A stretch of 64,000 bases of DNA from Pseudomonas sp. MPC6 (GTDB lineage Bacteria; Pseudomonadota; Gammaproteobacteria; Pseudomonadales; Pseudomonadaceae): assembly GCF_006094435.1 (NCBI RefSeq), contig NZ_CP034783.1, positions 6,723,001 through 6,787,000 on the forward strand, given 5' to 3'. Positions 28,826-38,515 of this stretch are shown here, piece after piece. Position 1 is the first letter of the stretch; every line of letters begins with the position of its first letter. The position numbers and the translations under genes were made by a program. The notes beneath the pieces were generated by a model. It had not been told where the DNA came from. It saw only the letters and a program-made list of their open reading frames with translations, and did not search any database.

Positions 28826-29981
28826 AAGGGGTTTTGGCCGGTGTCAGGCAGTAATGTTCAATCAGTTGACGTAATAGATGCACCGTAGGCTGCAAACGTG
28901 ACATTTCGAGGTATTCCCCCGGTTGGTGGGCGCAGGCGATATCGCCAGGGCCGAGCACCAGTGTTTCGCAGCCAAGGCGTTGAAGATAAGGCGCTTCGGT
29001 GCCGAATGCCACTGCTTCGGCGCGATGGCCGGTGAGCTTTTCCGCGACCTGGACCAATTCCGCATCCTCGGCCTGCTCGAAGGGCGGCACTTCGGGAAAC
29101 AGCGGTGCGTAATCGATCTTCACCTGATGCCGCTCGGCAATGGGCCGAAGCTTCTGCAGAATCTCCGCGCGCAGGACCTTGGGGTCCATGCCCGGCAATG
29201 GCCGCAGATCGAACTCCAGCGAGCACTGGCCGCAAATGCGGTTGGGGTTGTCGCCGCCATGAATGCAGCCGAAATTCATGGTCGGGTGCGGCACACTGAA
29301 CTGCGGGTTGCGGTATTCACGCTGCCACAACAGACGCAGCCCGCGCAGTTCGCCGATGGCATCGTGCATGGCTTCGAGGGCGCTGTGGCCCAGGCGCGGG
29401 TCCGAGGAGTGACCGCTCTGGCCGAGGATATCGATGCGCTCCATCATGATGCCTTTGTGCATCCGGATCGGTTTCAGCCCGGTCGGCTCGCCGATCACTG
29501 CGGCACGGCCCAGCGGTCGCCCGGCTTCGGCCAGGGCTCGCGCCCCGGACATCGAGCTTTCTTCATCACAGGTGGCAAGAATCAGCAGCGGCTGTTTGAA
29601 CGGTTGCGCGAGCAGCGGAATGACCGCTTCGATGACCAGGGCGAAAAAGCCCTTCATGTCGCAACTGCCCAGCCCGACCCAGCGGCCGTCGACTTCGGTC
29701 AGCTTCAGCGGATCGGTCTGCCACAGCGCGGCGTCGTACGGCACGGTGTCGCTGTGGCCGGCGAGCACGAGGCCACCGGGGCCGGAACCGAAAGTGGCCA
29801 GCAGATTGAATTTGCCGGGGCTGACCTGCTGGATATCACAGGCAAAACCCAGATCGCCCAGCCACGTCGCCAGCAAATCGATGACCGCTCGGTTGCTTTG
29901 ATCGAGGCTGGCCTGGGTACAGCTGACGGACGGTGCAGCGATCAGCGCAGCGAACTGATCTTTCATGGACGGCAAAGGCAT
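28821..29981 (-). CDS. argE: Acetylornithine deacetylase ArgE
   Basis: The ATG at 29981 follows GGAG and gives 386 aa. It is an M20-family zinc hydrolase with AGHSDTVPYD (first metal His-Asp), TCDEESSMSGA (catalytic Glu) and the dimerisation-domain H in GQSGHSS. It releases ornithine from N-acetylornithine. It lies upstream of argA on the same strand, 242 bases apart with a REP doublet between. The final stop codon TAG lies within a REP arm. Confidence 0.93.
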   Translation of the reverse strand: MPLPSMKDQFAALIAAPSVSCTQASLDQSNRAVIDLLATWLGDLGFACDIQQVSPGKFNLLATFGSGPGGLVLAGHSDTVPYDAALWQTDPLKLTEVDGRWVGLGSCDMKGFFALVIEAVIPLLAQPFKQPLLILATCDEESSMSGARALAEAGRPLGRAAVIGEPTGLKPIRMHKGIMMERIDILGQSGHSSDPRLGHSALEAMHDAIGELRGLRLLWQREYRNPQFSVPHPTMNFGCIHGGDNPNRICGQCSLEFDLRPLPGMDPKVLRAEILQKLRPIAERHQVKIDYAPLFPEVPPFEQAEDAELVQVAEKLTGHRAEAVAFGTEAPYLQRLGCETLVLGPGDIACAHQPGEYLEMSRLQPTVHLLRQLIEHYCLTPAKTPL

Positions 29982-30157
29982 CGCTGACTCCAACTCCCGG
30001 ATTGAAGTCCATCATAGAACCATCTGGCGACAGGAATAAACCGTCGCGGCCGTCACCCAGCGTCAACAGACCCTATCTTCAATCAGTCCTGTACACTGCA
30101 CGACCTTGGCAGCCACACATTCCCCCGGCTGCGCTCCCGATCCTGGATTTTCCGGCC

Positions 30158-31525
30158 ATGCAGAAAGAAACCGAAATCAAACTCCGCGTCAGCCGCGAAA
30201 CCCTCGCCGCGTTGCGCGAGCACCCGCTCCTGAAAAAACGCAACAAAAGTGGCTGGGAACGCCGTGAACTGATGAACCAGTACTTCGACACGCCTGAGCG
30301 CGACCTGGCCCGCGCCAAGGTTGCCCTGCGCCTGCGCCGCGATGGCGAAGAAGTGATCCAGACCCTCAAGACCCGTGGCCAGAGCATTGCCGGCCTGTCC
30401 GAGCGTAATGAATACGACTGGAACCTGCCCAAAGCCAAGCTCGACGTGAAGAAACTCGACGGCGAATGCTGGCCTGAAGCGCTGGCCGAGCTGGACAAGA
30501 AAACCCTGAAGCCGATCTTCACCACCGACTTCGTTCGCGAACGCGCTGAAATCGCCTGGGGCCGCGGCAAGACCAAAGTGGTCATCGAAGCCGCGCTGGA
30601 TTTGGGCCACGTCATCGTCGGCAAGCAGAAAGAAGAAATCTGCGAGCTGGAGCTGGAGCTGCGCGAAGGCGATCCGTCCGCGTTGCTGGAACTGGCCGCC
30701 GAACTGGCCGCGACCCTGCCGCTGATGCCATGTGACATCAGCAAGGCCGAGCGCGGTTATCGCCTGTACGACGCCCACAGCTATTCGCTGAGCCTGCCGG
30801 CACCGCAGATCAGCGCCGAAACCCCGCTGGACGACGCGTTTGCCGCGCTCAGCTGGCACTTGCTCGGCAGCAGCCAGCGCCTGGCCGAGCAGTATCGCTT
30901 CAATGGTCACTGGCGCCTGTTGCAGGACTGGGTCGAGAACCTCGCGGAACTGCGCGCGCTGCTGAGCAGCCTGGGTCAGGCCGCTCCGCGTCAGTCGACG
31001 CACGATCTGCGGATCGCGCTGGACGCCTTGCTCGAAGACTGGCGTCCGCTGGTACAAGCCGGTCTGGACGACGAAGACGTGCGCAAGGCAGCCCCGGAGC
31101 AATTTCTCGAAGAACTGGAAGACCCGCGTTGGGGCCTGTTCTCCCTGAACACCTCGCGCTGGTTGCTGGCCCGCACCTGGACGACCGATCGCAACGTGCG
31201 TGGCAATCGCCAGGGCGCTGCGCAGCTGGGTAGCTGGTTGCCGCGCCTGCTGGGCGAAGAAGCCACCTCGTTGCAATTGCAGCGTTATCAGCAGCAGCCA
31301 GAAGATCTGGCCGAACAACTGCCGCGTATCGAGCGCATCCAGGCCTGGCTGCACCATGCCCGTCATGTGCTGGACATCCCGGAAATGGATCGCCTGTATG
31401 GCGAGCTGAAACAGCTTGCACTGCTGGCTAACGAGCCGATCACCGATGAATCGCTGGATGCGCGTAAGCAGCAGGCGATTGCGGTGTATCAGAATCGTGC
31501 CTGGAAAATGCTGCTGCGCATGTAA
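30158..31525 (+). CDS. CYTH-CHAD protein, inorganic triphosphatase (YgiF-like)
   Basis: I chose the ATG at 30158 (MQKETEIKLRVSRETLAALR); the open frame runs further up. The product is 455 aa. Residues 3-7 (ETEIK) are the CYTH E-x-E-x-K signature, followed by charged tunnel strands (VALRLRRDG and VVIEAALDLG). The C-terminal half, from about residue 220, is an alpha-helical CHAD domain with conserved basic helices (STHDLRIALDALLEDWRPL). The family cleaves inorganic triphosphate; CHAD binds polyphosphate. Divergent from argE. Confidence 0.88.
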   Translation: MQKETEIKLRVSRETLAALREHPLLKKRNKSGWERRELMNQYFDTPERDLARAKVALRLRRDGEEVIQTLKTRGQSIAGLSERNEYDWNLPKAKLDVKKLDGECWPEALAELDKKTLKPIFTTDFVRERAEIAWGRGKTKVVIEAALDLGHVIVGKQKEEICELELELREGDPSALLELAAELAATLPLMPCDISKAERGYRLYDAHSYSLSLPAPQISAETPLDDAFAALSWHLLGSSQRLAEQYRFNGHWRLLQDWVENLAELRALLSSLGQAAPRQSTHDLRIALDALLEDWRPLVQAGLDDEDVRKAAPEQFLEELEDPRWGLFSLNTSRWLLARTWTTDRNVRGNRQGAAQLGSWLPRLLGEEATSLQLQRYQQQPEDLAEQLPRIERIQAWLHHARHVLDIPEMDRLYGELKQLALLANEPITDESLDARKQQAIAVYQNRAWKMLLRM

Positions 31526-31530
31526 GACCG

Positions 31531-31598
31531 CCTTCGCTGGCAAGCCAGGCCCTACAAGGGATCGCCGAAATCCTGTAGGAACTGGCTTGCCAGCGAAG
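31531..31598. repeat. REP doublet (short spacer)
   Basis: CCTTCGCTGGCAAGCCAGGC with inverse TGTAGGAACTGGCTTGCCAG, separated by about 17 bases; between the convergent CYTH-CHAD gene and the Lrp gene. Confidence 0.8.
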
Positions 31599-31623
31599 AG
31601 GCCCGCCAATTCACCACAAAACC

Positions 31624-32088
31624 CTAGACCGGCAAACTCGTGGTGGACTTGATCTCCGACAGCGCCACAATCGAATTGACCTCCTGAATCCCCGGCACCA
31701 TCGACAACTTCTCGAAGAAGAAGCGCTCATACGCCTCGATATCCGCCGTGACGATCCGCAGCATGAAATCCACCGACCCCATCAGCACATAACACTCCAG
31801 CACTTCGGGAAACCCACGAATCGCCTCGGTGAACCCGGTGAAGTTCGAACGCCCGTGGGCGTTGAGTTTGATTTCGGCAAAGATCTGCGTATTGAGACCG
31901 ATCTTCTTGCGATCGAGCAAGGTGACCTGAGCGCGGATGATCCCCTCCTCCTTCATGCGCTGAATCCGCCGCCAGCACGGCGACTGCGAAAGGCCCACCT
32001 GTTCGGCGATCTGCGCGCTGGACAGTGAAGCGTCCTCTTGCAGCAACGCGAGAATCTTGCGGTCGTAGCTGTCCAACTGGCTGTGCAT
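31624..32088 (-). CDS. Lrp/AsnC-family regulator
   Basis: A 154-aa regulator: helix-turn-helix in ILALLQEDASLSSAQIAEQV and LSQSPCWRRIQRMKEEGII, then an RAM (ACT-like) ligand-binding domain including ECYVLMGSVDFMLRIVTADI and the tail VNSIVALSEIKSTTSLPV. It is transcribed divergently from the small ACT-like gene at 32215. It is probably controlled by an amino acid. Confidence 0.92.
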   Translation of the reverse strand: MHSQLDSYDRKILALLQEDASLSSAQIAEQVGLSQSPCWRRIQRMKEEGIIRAQVTLLDRKKIGLNTQIFAEIKLNAHGRSNFTGFTEAIRGFPEVLECYVLMGSVDFMLRIVTADIEAYERFFFEKLSMVPGIQEVNSIVALSEIKSTTSLPV

Positions 32089-32114
32089 AGATAAACCCAG
32101 GATTGATATCTCTA

Positions 32115-32130
32115 CGAATTGAATGATTCG
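32115..32130. promoter_or_regulatory. Dyad in the Lrp/ACT-like divergent promoter region
   Basis: CGAAT-TGAATG-ATTCG, 5-bp perfect arms in a TA-rich tract close to the start of the Lrp-type gene. Possible auto-operator for the Lrp-type protein; weak on length alone. Confidence 0.35.
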
Positions 32131-32214
32131 ATAAATTGCTTATAAGCCCAATCATAGATAAGAAATGCCGGGCAGCGAATGTAAAAATTTCTCCAGTGAT
32201 TTTGGAGTCCGACC

Positions 32215-32553
32215 ATGCCGCATCTGGAAGCTGTATCCACCCCGCCCAACCGTGCCGATGTCTGGAACATCAGCAACGCTCACTGCCGCGTGCACTATCA
32301 AATGCTGGCCGAAGCCGAGCCGGATCTGCTGTGCCGGGCGCTCAACCTGTTCGCCTTGCAATGCCTGACGCCGCAACAGGTCAACGTGCAGCGCCGGGAC
32401 GACCTGCTGTCGATCGACATCGTCATGGACGGCCTGAGTTGGCACCGGGCCCAGGTGATCGCGGAAAAACTGCGTAACCTGATCAGCATCTGCTCGGTGG
32501 ATCTGCAAGCGGCTGATTCTGCGTGGGGCCAAGCAGCGCAGGCGGCGGGCTGA
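32215..32553 (+). CDS. Uncharacterised ACT-like domain protein
   Basis: A 112-aa protein with ATG preceded by TTTGGAGTCC. No family was recognised by motif, but the residue pattern fits one ACT-type beta-alpha-beta-beta-alpha-beta unit: CRVHYQMLAE, DLLCRALNLFALQ, QVNVQRRDD, LLSIDIVMDG, HRAQVIAEKLRNL, SICSVDL. That resembles regulatory subunits of acetolactate synthase. Divergent from the Lrp-type regulator, so it may be its target. The function is unknown. Confidence 0.75.
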   Translation: MPHLEAVSTPPNRADVWNISNAHCRVHYQMLAEAEPDLLCRALNLFALQCLTPQQVNVQRRDDLLSIDIVMDGLSWHRAQVIAEKLRNLISICSVDLQAADSAWGQAAQAAG

Positions 32554-32643
32554 AAAAACCTGACACGGCTTCGTCGGGTAGTGGCCCAACGGTCTGCGGG
32601 TCCGCGACTATCCTTTGCGAACTGTTGTTCACGAGGAGCCCGC

Positions 32644-34428
32644 ATGTCCGTTCAACTTGTCATTCAGGACCGCTGGCTGGATCTCAATGAGTTACTGCGC
32701 GAGTTGGTTGCCCAAGGCTTTATCAGCCAGGATTCGGCCGAGCACGCGCTCAATGCCCGACGCCGTCACGCCACCCATGGCCAGATGCACCCGTTGGAAT
32801 TCATCGCCAGCCAGCACCTGGAAGACCTCAGCCGTCCCGGCAAACACCTGGATCTGGAAAGCCTGACCCTGTGGCTGTCGCAGCAGGCAGGCCAGCCTTA
32901 CTTGCGCATCGATCCGCTGAAAATCAACGTCGCGGCCATTACTCCGCTGATGTCCTATGCCTTCGCCCAGCGCCACAAGATTCTCGCCGTCTCCATCGAC
33001 CGAGACGCGGTGACCGTGGCCAGCGCCCAGCCCTACGTCAACGGCTGGGAAGCGGACCTGACCCACGTGTTGAAACTGCCTATCAAGCGCGTGGTGGCCA
33101 ATCCGGTGGACATCCAGCGCTTCAGCGTGGAGTTCTTCCGCCTGGCCAAATCGGTCAGCGGCGCGACCAATGCCGACCAGCAAACGAGCACCCTGGGCAA
33201 CTTCGAACAGTTGCTCAACCTCGGCGCCAGCGACCAGGAGCCGGACGCCAACGATGCGCACATCGTCAACATCGTCGACTGGCTGTTCCAGTACGCGTTC
33301 CAGCAGCGGGCCAGCGATATCCACATCGAACCCCGGCGCGAGCAAGGCACCGTGCGGTTTCGCATCGACGGCGTGCTGCACAACGTCTATCAGTTCCCGC
33401 CGCAGGTGACCATGGCCATCGTCAGCCGCCTGAAGAGCCTGGGGCGAATGAATGTCGCGGAAAAACGCAAACCCCAGGACGGCCGGGTAAAAACCAAGAC
33501 CCCGGACGGCGGCGAAGTCGAGCTGCGGCTATCGACGTTGCCGACCGCGTTTGGCGAAAAAATGGTCATGCGGATATTTGACCCGGAAGTGTTGCTCAAG
33601 GATTTCGATCAGCTCGGGTTTTCAAGCGAAGACCTGCGCCGCTGGCAGGACATGACGAGCCAGCCCAACGGCATCATTCTGGTGACCGGGCCGACCGGTT
33701 CGGGCAAAACCACCACGCTCTACACCACGCTCAAGAAACTGGCGACGCCGGAGGTCAACCTCTGCACCATCGAAGACCCGATCGAGATGGTCGAGCCGGC
33801 GTTCAACCAGATGCAGGTCCAGCACAACATCGACCTGACGTTCGCCGCCGGGGTGCGTGCGCTGATGCGCCAGGACCCGGACATCATCATGATCGGCGAG
33901 ATCCGCGATCTGGAAACCGCGGAAATGGCGATCCAGGCAGCCCTGACCGGTCACCTGGTGCTCTCGACCTTGCACACCAACGACGCACCCAGCGCCATCA
34001 GCCGTCTGCTGGAACTCGGCGTGCCCCATTACCTGATCAAGGCCACCGTGCTCGGCGTCATGGCCCAGCGGCTGGTCCGCACCTTGTGCCCGCACTGCAA
34101 GGCGCCGCTGACATTAGGTGAAGAAGACTGGCAAACCCTGACCAGACCCTGGCAAGCGCCATTACCCGGCAACGCCCAACGCGCCATCGGCTGCCTGGAG
34201 TGCCGCGACACCGGTTACCGCGGGCGAGCCGGGGTCTACGAAATCATGCAGCTGACGGACGGGGTCAAGGCGCTGATCAACCCCGACACCGATCTGATGG
34301 CGGTACGGCGCCAGGCATTCAAGGAAGGCATGCGCAGTTTGCGGCTGTCGGGGGCACAGAAAGTCGCGGCAGGTTTGACCACGATCGAGGAAGTGCTGCG
34401 GGTAACGCCGCAGAGTGAACAGAAATAA
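32644..34428 (+). CDS. Orphan GspE/PilB-type secretion ATPase
   Basis: I chose the ATG at 32644 after GAGGAG, giving 594 aa; the frame extends 63 bases upstream. It has an N-terminal MshE/GspE-N region (to about residue 160), Walker A GPTGSGKT at residues 349-356, an Asp box and Walker B region in DPDIIMIGEIRDLETAEMA, a His box in LSTLHTNDAPSA, and a zinc-binding tetracysteine (LCPHCKAP and GCLECRDTGYRGRAG). It assembles type II secretion or type IV pilus-like machines, but no other such gene is nearby. Confidence 0.9.
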   Translation: MSVQLVIQDRWLDLNELLRELVAQGFISQDSAEHALNARRRHATHGQMHPLEFIASQHLEDLSRPGKHLDLESLTLWLSQQAGQPYLRIDPLKINVAAITPLMSYAFAQRHKILAVSIDRDAVTVASAQPYVNGWEADLTHVLKLPIKRVVANPVDIQRFSVEFFRLAKSVSGATNADQQTSTLGNFEQLLNLGASDQEPDANDAHIVNIVDWLFQYAFQQRASDIHIEPRREQGTVRFRIDGVLHNVYQFPPQVTMAIVSRLKSLGRMNVAEKRKPQDGRVKTKTPDGGEVELRLSTLPTAFGEKMVMRIFDPEVLLKDFDQLGFSSEDLRRWQDMTSQPNGIILVTGPTGSGKTTTLYTTLKKLATPEVNLCTIEDPIEMVEPAFNQMQVQHNIDLTFAAGVRALMRQDPDIIMIGEIRDLETAEMAIQAALTGHLVLSTLHTNDAPSAISRLLELGVPHYLIKATVLGVMAQRLVRTLCPHCKAPLTLGEEDWQTLTRPWQAPLPGNAQRAIGCLECRDTGYRGRAGVYEIMQLTDGVKALINPDTDLMAVRRQAFKEGMRSLRLSGAQKVAAGLTTIEEVLRVTPQSEQK

Positions 34429-34510
34429 CCGGGAGGAAAAAGGGCGTCATGGAACTCGACAGGGTATTTGGCAATCAAATCCGCCAGTTAACCCAGTGGA
34501 GTCACCCAAT

Positions 34511-34828
34511 ATGCGTCTCAAACTTGCTGTCGCTACCATCGCCTTGCTGTCCCTTCCTGTAGGTTCGGCGATGGCCGACAGCTTTTGGCGTAACGTCATC
34601 TCCTCCGGTGCGACCACCGGCTCGACTTACCTGACCTTCAAGGATCACAAGTTGATCGTTGCCGCCCAGGACGATGCCGGCAGCTTCGTTGCCAGTGACG
34701 GCGGCATCCGCGGCCCGTACCTGGAAGCGGCGATGCAGAAGGTCCGCGCCGACAACCCGGGCCTGCAGGCCACGGACATGGAATTGGCCAATGCGATTCT
34801 GGCGAAGAATGCGGTCGCGTCGGAATAA
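34511..34828 (+). CDS. DUF2388-family small secreted protein
   Basis: The ATG at 34511 gives 105 aa with a signal peptide (LAVATIALLSLPVGSAMA) and mature DSFWRNVISSGATTGSTYLT. Conserved DUF2388 residues include a Ser-Thr-rich turn and FVASDGGIRGPYLEAAMQ. Pseudomonas genomes usually carry several paralogues. Function is unknown. Confidence 0.85.
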   Translation: MRLKLAVATIALLSLPVGSAMADSFWRNVISSGATTGSTYLTFKDHKLIVAAQDDAGSFVASDGGIRGPYLEAAMQKVRADNPGLQATDMELANAILAKNAVASE

Positions 34829-34856
34829 GCTGTACTGCTGAACAAAAAATGCCCCC

Positions 34857-34939
34857 TGTAGGAGCTGGCTTGCCAGCGAAGGTGGGTCAGCCACATTGAT
34901 GTCGACTGACACTCCTTCGCTGGCAAGCCAGCTCCTACA
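34857..34939. repeat. REP doublet
   Basis: TGTAGGAGCTGGCTTGCCAG / CTGGCAAGCCAGCTCCTACA with a spacer (GTCAGCCACATTGATGTCGA) homologous to the 6052 element. Between the convergent DUF2388 gene and gcvP. Confidence 0.9.
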
Positions 34940-34956
34940 GGGGTTTTTTGTGTGTT

Positions 34957-37830
34957 TCAGCGGTATTCGTCTACCGGCACACACGCGCAAAACAGATTCC
35001 GATCGCCGTAAACATTGTCCACCCGATTTACCACCGGCCAATACTTGTGCGCCTTGGTGTGCGCATCCGGCGTCACCGCCTGCTCGATGCTGTAGGGCCG
35101 CTCCCACACCCCGGTGATGTCGGCCAAGGTGTGCGGCGAACGTTTCAGCGGATTGTCTTCGGCCGACCAGTTGCCGTTCTGCACCTCGGTGATTTCCGCG
35201 CGGATGCTCAGCATCGCCCCGATAAAACGGTCCAGCTCGGCCTTCGATTCACTCTCGGTCGGTTCGACCATCAGCGTCCCCGGCACCGGAAACGACATGG
35301 TTGGCGCGTGGAAGCCGTAATCCATCAAGCGCTTGGCCACGTCCTCTTCACTGATTCCGGTCAACGCTTTGAGCGGTCGCAGGTCGAGGATGCATTCGTG
35401 GGCCACCCGTTCGTTACGTCCGGTATAGAGCACCGGAAAAGCGCCGGACAAATGCTGTGCGAGGTAATTCGCGGCGAGGATCGCCACCTCGCTGGCGTCC
35501 GCCAGTTGCGGGCCCATCATGGCGATGTACATCCAGCTGATCGGCAGAATGCTCGCGCTGCCCCAGGGCGCCGCGCTGACGGCGCCGTTCTCCGGCAGCG
35601 GCCCTTCGATCGGTACCACCGGGTGATTGGCGACGAACGGCGCCAGATGAGCGCGCACGCCGATCGGCCCCATGCCCGGGCCGCCGCCACCGTGAGGAAT
35701 GCAGAAGGTCTTGTGCAGGTTCATGTGGGACACATCGGCGCCAATGTCCGCCGGCCGGGCGAGCCCGACCTGTGCATTGAGGTTGGCGCCATCCATGTAC
35801 ACCTGGCCGCCGTGGCTGTGGATCACTTCACAGATTTCACTGATGCCCTCCTCGTACACGCCGTGGGTCGAAGGGTAAGTCGCCATCAGGCAAGCGAGTT
35901 TGTCCGAGGCGGCAGCGGCCTTTTGTTTCAGGTCATCCAGATCAACGTTACCCGCCTCGTCGCACTCGACGATCACCACCCGCATCCCGGCCATTTGCGC
36001 CGACGCCGGGTTGGTACCGTGGGCCGAGGACGGGATCAGGCAGATATCCCGCGCGCCTTGATCGCGGCTCGCGTGATACTTGCGGATCGCCAGCAACCCG
36101 GCGTACTCGCCCTGGGCGCCGGAGTTGGGTTGCATGCAGATCGCATCGAAACCGGTGATCGCACAGAGCCAGCGTTCCAGCTCCTCGATCATCAGCGAAT
36201 AACCCACCGCCTGTTCTTTCGGCACAAAGGGGTGCAGGTTGGCGAATTGTGGCCAGGTGATGGGGATCATCTCGCTGGTGGCATTGAGTTTCATGGTGCA
36301 GGAGCCGAGCGGGATCATCGATTGATTGAGCGCCAGGTCCTTGTTTTCCAATTGTTTGAGGTAACGCAGCATTTCCGTTTCGCTGTGGTGTGCGCTGAAC
36401 ACCGGGTGGCGTAAATAAGGCGAAGTCCGCAACAGCCCGTCGGGAATGCCGCAAGCCAGGGTTTCGGCGTCCAGATCGTCGACGTCGAGCCCATGATCGG
36501 CACCGAGAAATACATCGAACAGTTTCGCCACGGTGCGCTCGTCAGAGGTTTCGTCGAGACTCAGCCCCAACTGCCCACGCCCGAGAATGCGCAAGTTGAT
36601 CTGCACTGCCCGGGCACTTTCGATAATTGCAGTCTGAGTGCCACCGACCTCCAGGGTCAGTGTGTCGAAAAAATGCTGGTTGAGGCGGGTGATGCCATGT
36701 CGCGCCAGGCCCTCGGCGAGGATGCAGGTCAGCCGATGAACCCGCTGTGCAATCCGCTTCAGCCCTTCCGGGCCGTGGTAGACCGCGTAGAAACTGGCGA
36801 TGTTGGCCAGCAGTACCTGGGCGGTGCAGATGTTCGAGTTGGCCTTCTCCCGGCGGATGTGTTGCTCGCGGGTTTGCAGGGCCATGCGCAAAGCGACGTT
36901 GCCGCGAGCATCTTTGGACACGCCGATGATCCGCCCGGGAATCGCCCGCTTGTACTCATCGCGACTGGCAAAAAACGCCGCGTGGGGCCCGCCGTAACCC
37001 ATGGGCACGCCGAAACGCTGGGATGAGCCGAACACCACGTCGGCGCCCAATTCCCCTGGCGGTGTCAGCAACAGCAGGCTCAGCAGATCGGTGGCGACGC
37101 AGGCCAGGGCCTGCTGGGCATGCAGGTGATCGATCAAGGGGCGCAGATCGCGGATCTCGCCATGGGTATCGGGGTATTGCAGCAGCGCGCCGAACACCTG
37201 GTGCTGTTTCAAGTTATCCACAGCGTCGATGACCAGCTCGAAACCGAAGCCTTCGGCACGGGTCTGCACCACGGAAATCGTCTGCGGATGACAGTTTTCG
37301 TCAACGAAGAACAGATTGCTCCTGGACTTGGCGACACGCTTGGCCAGTGCCATGGCTTCCGCCGCTGCAGTGGCTTCGTCCAGCAGCGAGGCGTTGGCCA
37401 GTTCCAGCCCCGTAAGGTCGATGGTCAATTGCTGGAAGTTGAGCAGCGCTTCGAGCCGCCCTTGGGCGATCTCCGGTTGATAGGGTGTGTAGGCGGTGTA
37501 CCAGCCGGGATTTTCCAGCACGTTGCGCACAATGACAGGCGGGGTGAGAGTGGCGTGGTAGCCCATGCCGATCAGGCTGGTCCAGACCTGATTCTGCTCG
37601 GCGTAACCGCGAAGCTTGGCCAGCGCGGCTTCTTCGTCGAGGGCGGGGGGCAGGTCCAGCGCGCGGTTCAGGCGGATTCCCGGTGGCACCGTCTGCTCGA
37701 TCAACTCGACCCGGCTGCCGAGGCCGAGGCTGTCGAGCATGGCCTGCTGCTCGGCGGCATCGGGCCCGAGGTGGCGGCGAAGAAAGGCATTGGGGTCGCG
37801 TAACTGGCTCAAGGACGGCAACTGGGACAT
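34957..37830 (-). CDS. gcvP: Glycine dehydrogenase (decarboxylating) GcvP
   Basis: A 957-aa PLP enzyme, full length. The PLP lysine is Lys707 in [16 protein letters not shown]. Two homologous halves (alpha2-fold fused form) are seen, with GGPHAAFFA in the first and GGPGMGPIG in the second. It decarboxylates glycine and passes the aminomethyl group to the GcvH lipoyl arm. Last gene of the leftward gcvT-gcvH-gcvP cluster, 251 bases after gcvH. Confidence 0.97.
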   Translation of the reverse strand: MSQLPSLSQLRDPNAFLRRHLGPDAAEQQAMLDSLGLGSRVELIEQTVPPGIRLNRALDLPPALDEEAALAKLRGYAEQNQVWTSLIGMGYHATLTPPVIVRNVLENPGWYTAYTPYQPEIAQGRLEALLNFQQLTIDLTGLELANASLLDEATAAAEAMALAKRVAKSRSNLFFVDENCHPQTISVVQTRAEGFGFELVIDAVDNLKQHQVFGALLQYPDTHGEIRDLRPLIDHLHAQQALACVATDLLSLLLLTPPGELGADVVFGSSQRFGVPMGYGGPHAAFFASRDEYKRAIPGRIIGVSKDARGNVALRMALQTREQHIRREKANSNICTAQVLLANIASFYAVYHGPEGLKRIAQRVHRLTCILAEGLARHGITRLNQHFFDTLTLEVGGTQTAIIESARAVQINLRILGRGQLGLSLDETSDERTVAKLFDVFLGADHGLDVDDLDAETLACGIPDGLLRTSPYLRHPVFSAHHSETEMLRYLKQLENKDLALNQSMIPLGSCTMKLNATSEMIPITWPQFANLHPFVPKEQAVGYSLMIEELERWLCAITGFDAICMQPNSGAQGEYAGLLAIRKYHASRDQGARDICLIPSSAHGTNPASAQMAGMRVVIVECDEAGNVDLDDLKQKAAAASDKLACLMATYPSTHGVYEEGISEICEVIHSHGGQVYMDGANLNAQVGLARPADIGADVSHMNLHKTFCIPHGGGGPGMGPIGVRAHLAPFVANHPVVPIEGPLPENGAVSAAPWGSASILPISWMYIAMMGPQLADASEVAILAANYLAQHLSGAFPVLYTGRNERVAHECILDLRPLKALTGISEEDVAKRLMDYGFHAPTMSFPVPGTLMVEPTESESKAELDRFIGAMLSIRAEITEVQNGNWSAEDNPLKRSPHTLADITGVWERPYSIEQAVTPDAHTKAHKYWPVVNRVDNVYGDRNLFCACVPVDEYR

Positions 37831-37916
37831 GACGGGCTCTCTCTTGACTGGCGCTCAACGTCGATGCAACACGGTCAAACCAGCATAGCAGCCGATACCG
37901 ACAGTGAACCCTGTCC

Positions 37917-38016
37917 TGTAGGAGCGAGCTTGCTCGCGATGGTCGTTAACGATAGTGCTTGAAGCCTGACACCCCGCGGTGTTCTCAGGTCCATCGCGAG
38001 CAAGCTCGCTCCTACA
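37917..38016. repeat. REP doublet between gcvH and gcvP
   Basis: TGTAGGAGCGAGCTTGCTCG / CGAGCAAGCTCGCTCCTACA with the CGTTAACGAT and CCTGACACCCCGCGGTGTT spacer found in the elements at 10437 and 47171. Confidence 0.9.
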
Positions 38017-38036
38017 AGGGGAAATCCGGCAGATAA

Positions 38037-38062
38037 TAAAAAGCCCCGACGAGTCGGGGCTT
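38037..38062 (-). terminator. Terminator after gcvH
   Basis: AAAGCCCCGAC / GTCGGGGCTTT, two-base loop, T run on the minus strand. It ends most gcvTH transcripts, so gcvP may need read-through or its own promoter. Confidence 0.85.
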
Positions 38063-38081
38063 TGGGGATGACGCTTAAGGC

Positions 38082-38465
38082 TTATTCGCCAATGGCAGCC
38101 TTGTAGCCAGCCGCATCGAGCAGCTTGTCCAGGTCAGCGGCGTTGCTTGGCTTGAGCTTGAAGATCCACGCGCCGTACGGATCGGAGTTGAGCAACTCCG
38201 GGTTAGCGCTCAGCTCTTCGTTGATCGCGATCACTTCACCGGCCACCGGAGAATAGATATCGGAAGCGGCTTTGACCGACTCCACCACGCCGGATTGATC
38301 ACCGGCAGCGAAGACTGTGCCGACTTCGGTCAGCTCAACGAACACCACATCGCCCAAGGCTTCCTGAGCGTGATCGCTGATGCCCACGGTGAGGGTGCCA
38401 TCGGCTTCCAGGCGGGCCCATTCGTGACTTTCGGCAAAACGCAGGTCGGCAGGGATATCGCTCAT
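38082..38465 (-). CDS. gcvH: Glycine cleavage H protein GcvH
   Basis: The ATG at 38465 gives 127 aa ([20 protein letters not shown]). The lipoylated lysine is Lys65 in [18 protein letters not shown]. It shuttles the aminomethyl group between GcvP, GcvT and dihydrolipoyl dehydrogenase. About 50 bases after the gcvT stop. Confidence 0.96.
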   Translation of the reverse strand: MSDIPADLRFAESHEWARLEADGTLTVGISDHAQEALGDVVFVELTEVGTVFAAGDQSGVVESVKAASDIYSPVAGEVIAINEELSANPELLNSDPYGAWIFKLKPSNAADLDKLLDAAGYKAAIGE

Positions 38466-38515
38466 ATTCTGTGTCCTCAAGAAAAATGTCAGCGGTCGTT
38501 GCCCGCCAGAAAAGG

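Noticed and set aside
34948..36414. Long forward ORF across gcvP
   Set aside because: Antisense shadow of GcvP, which is recognised with full length and its PLP lysine.
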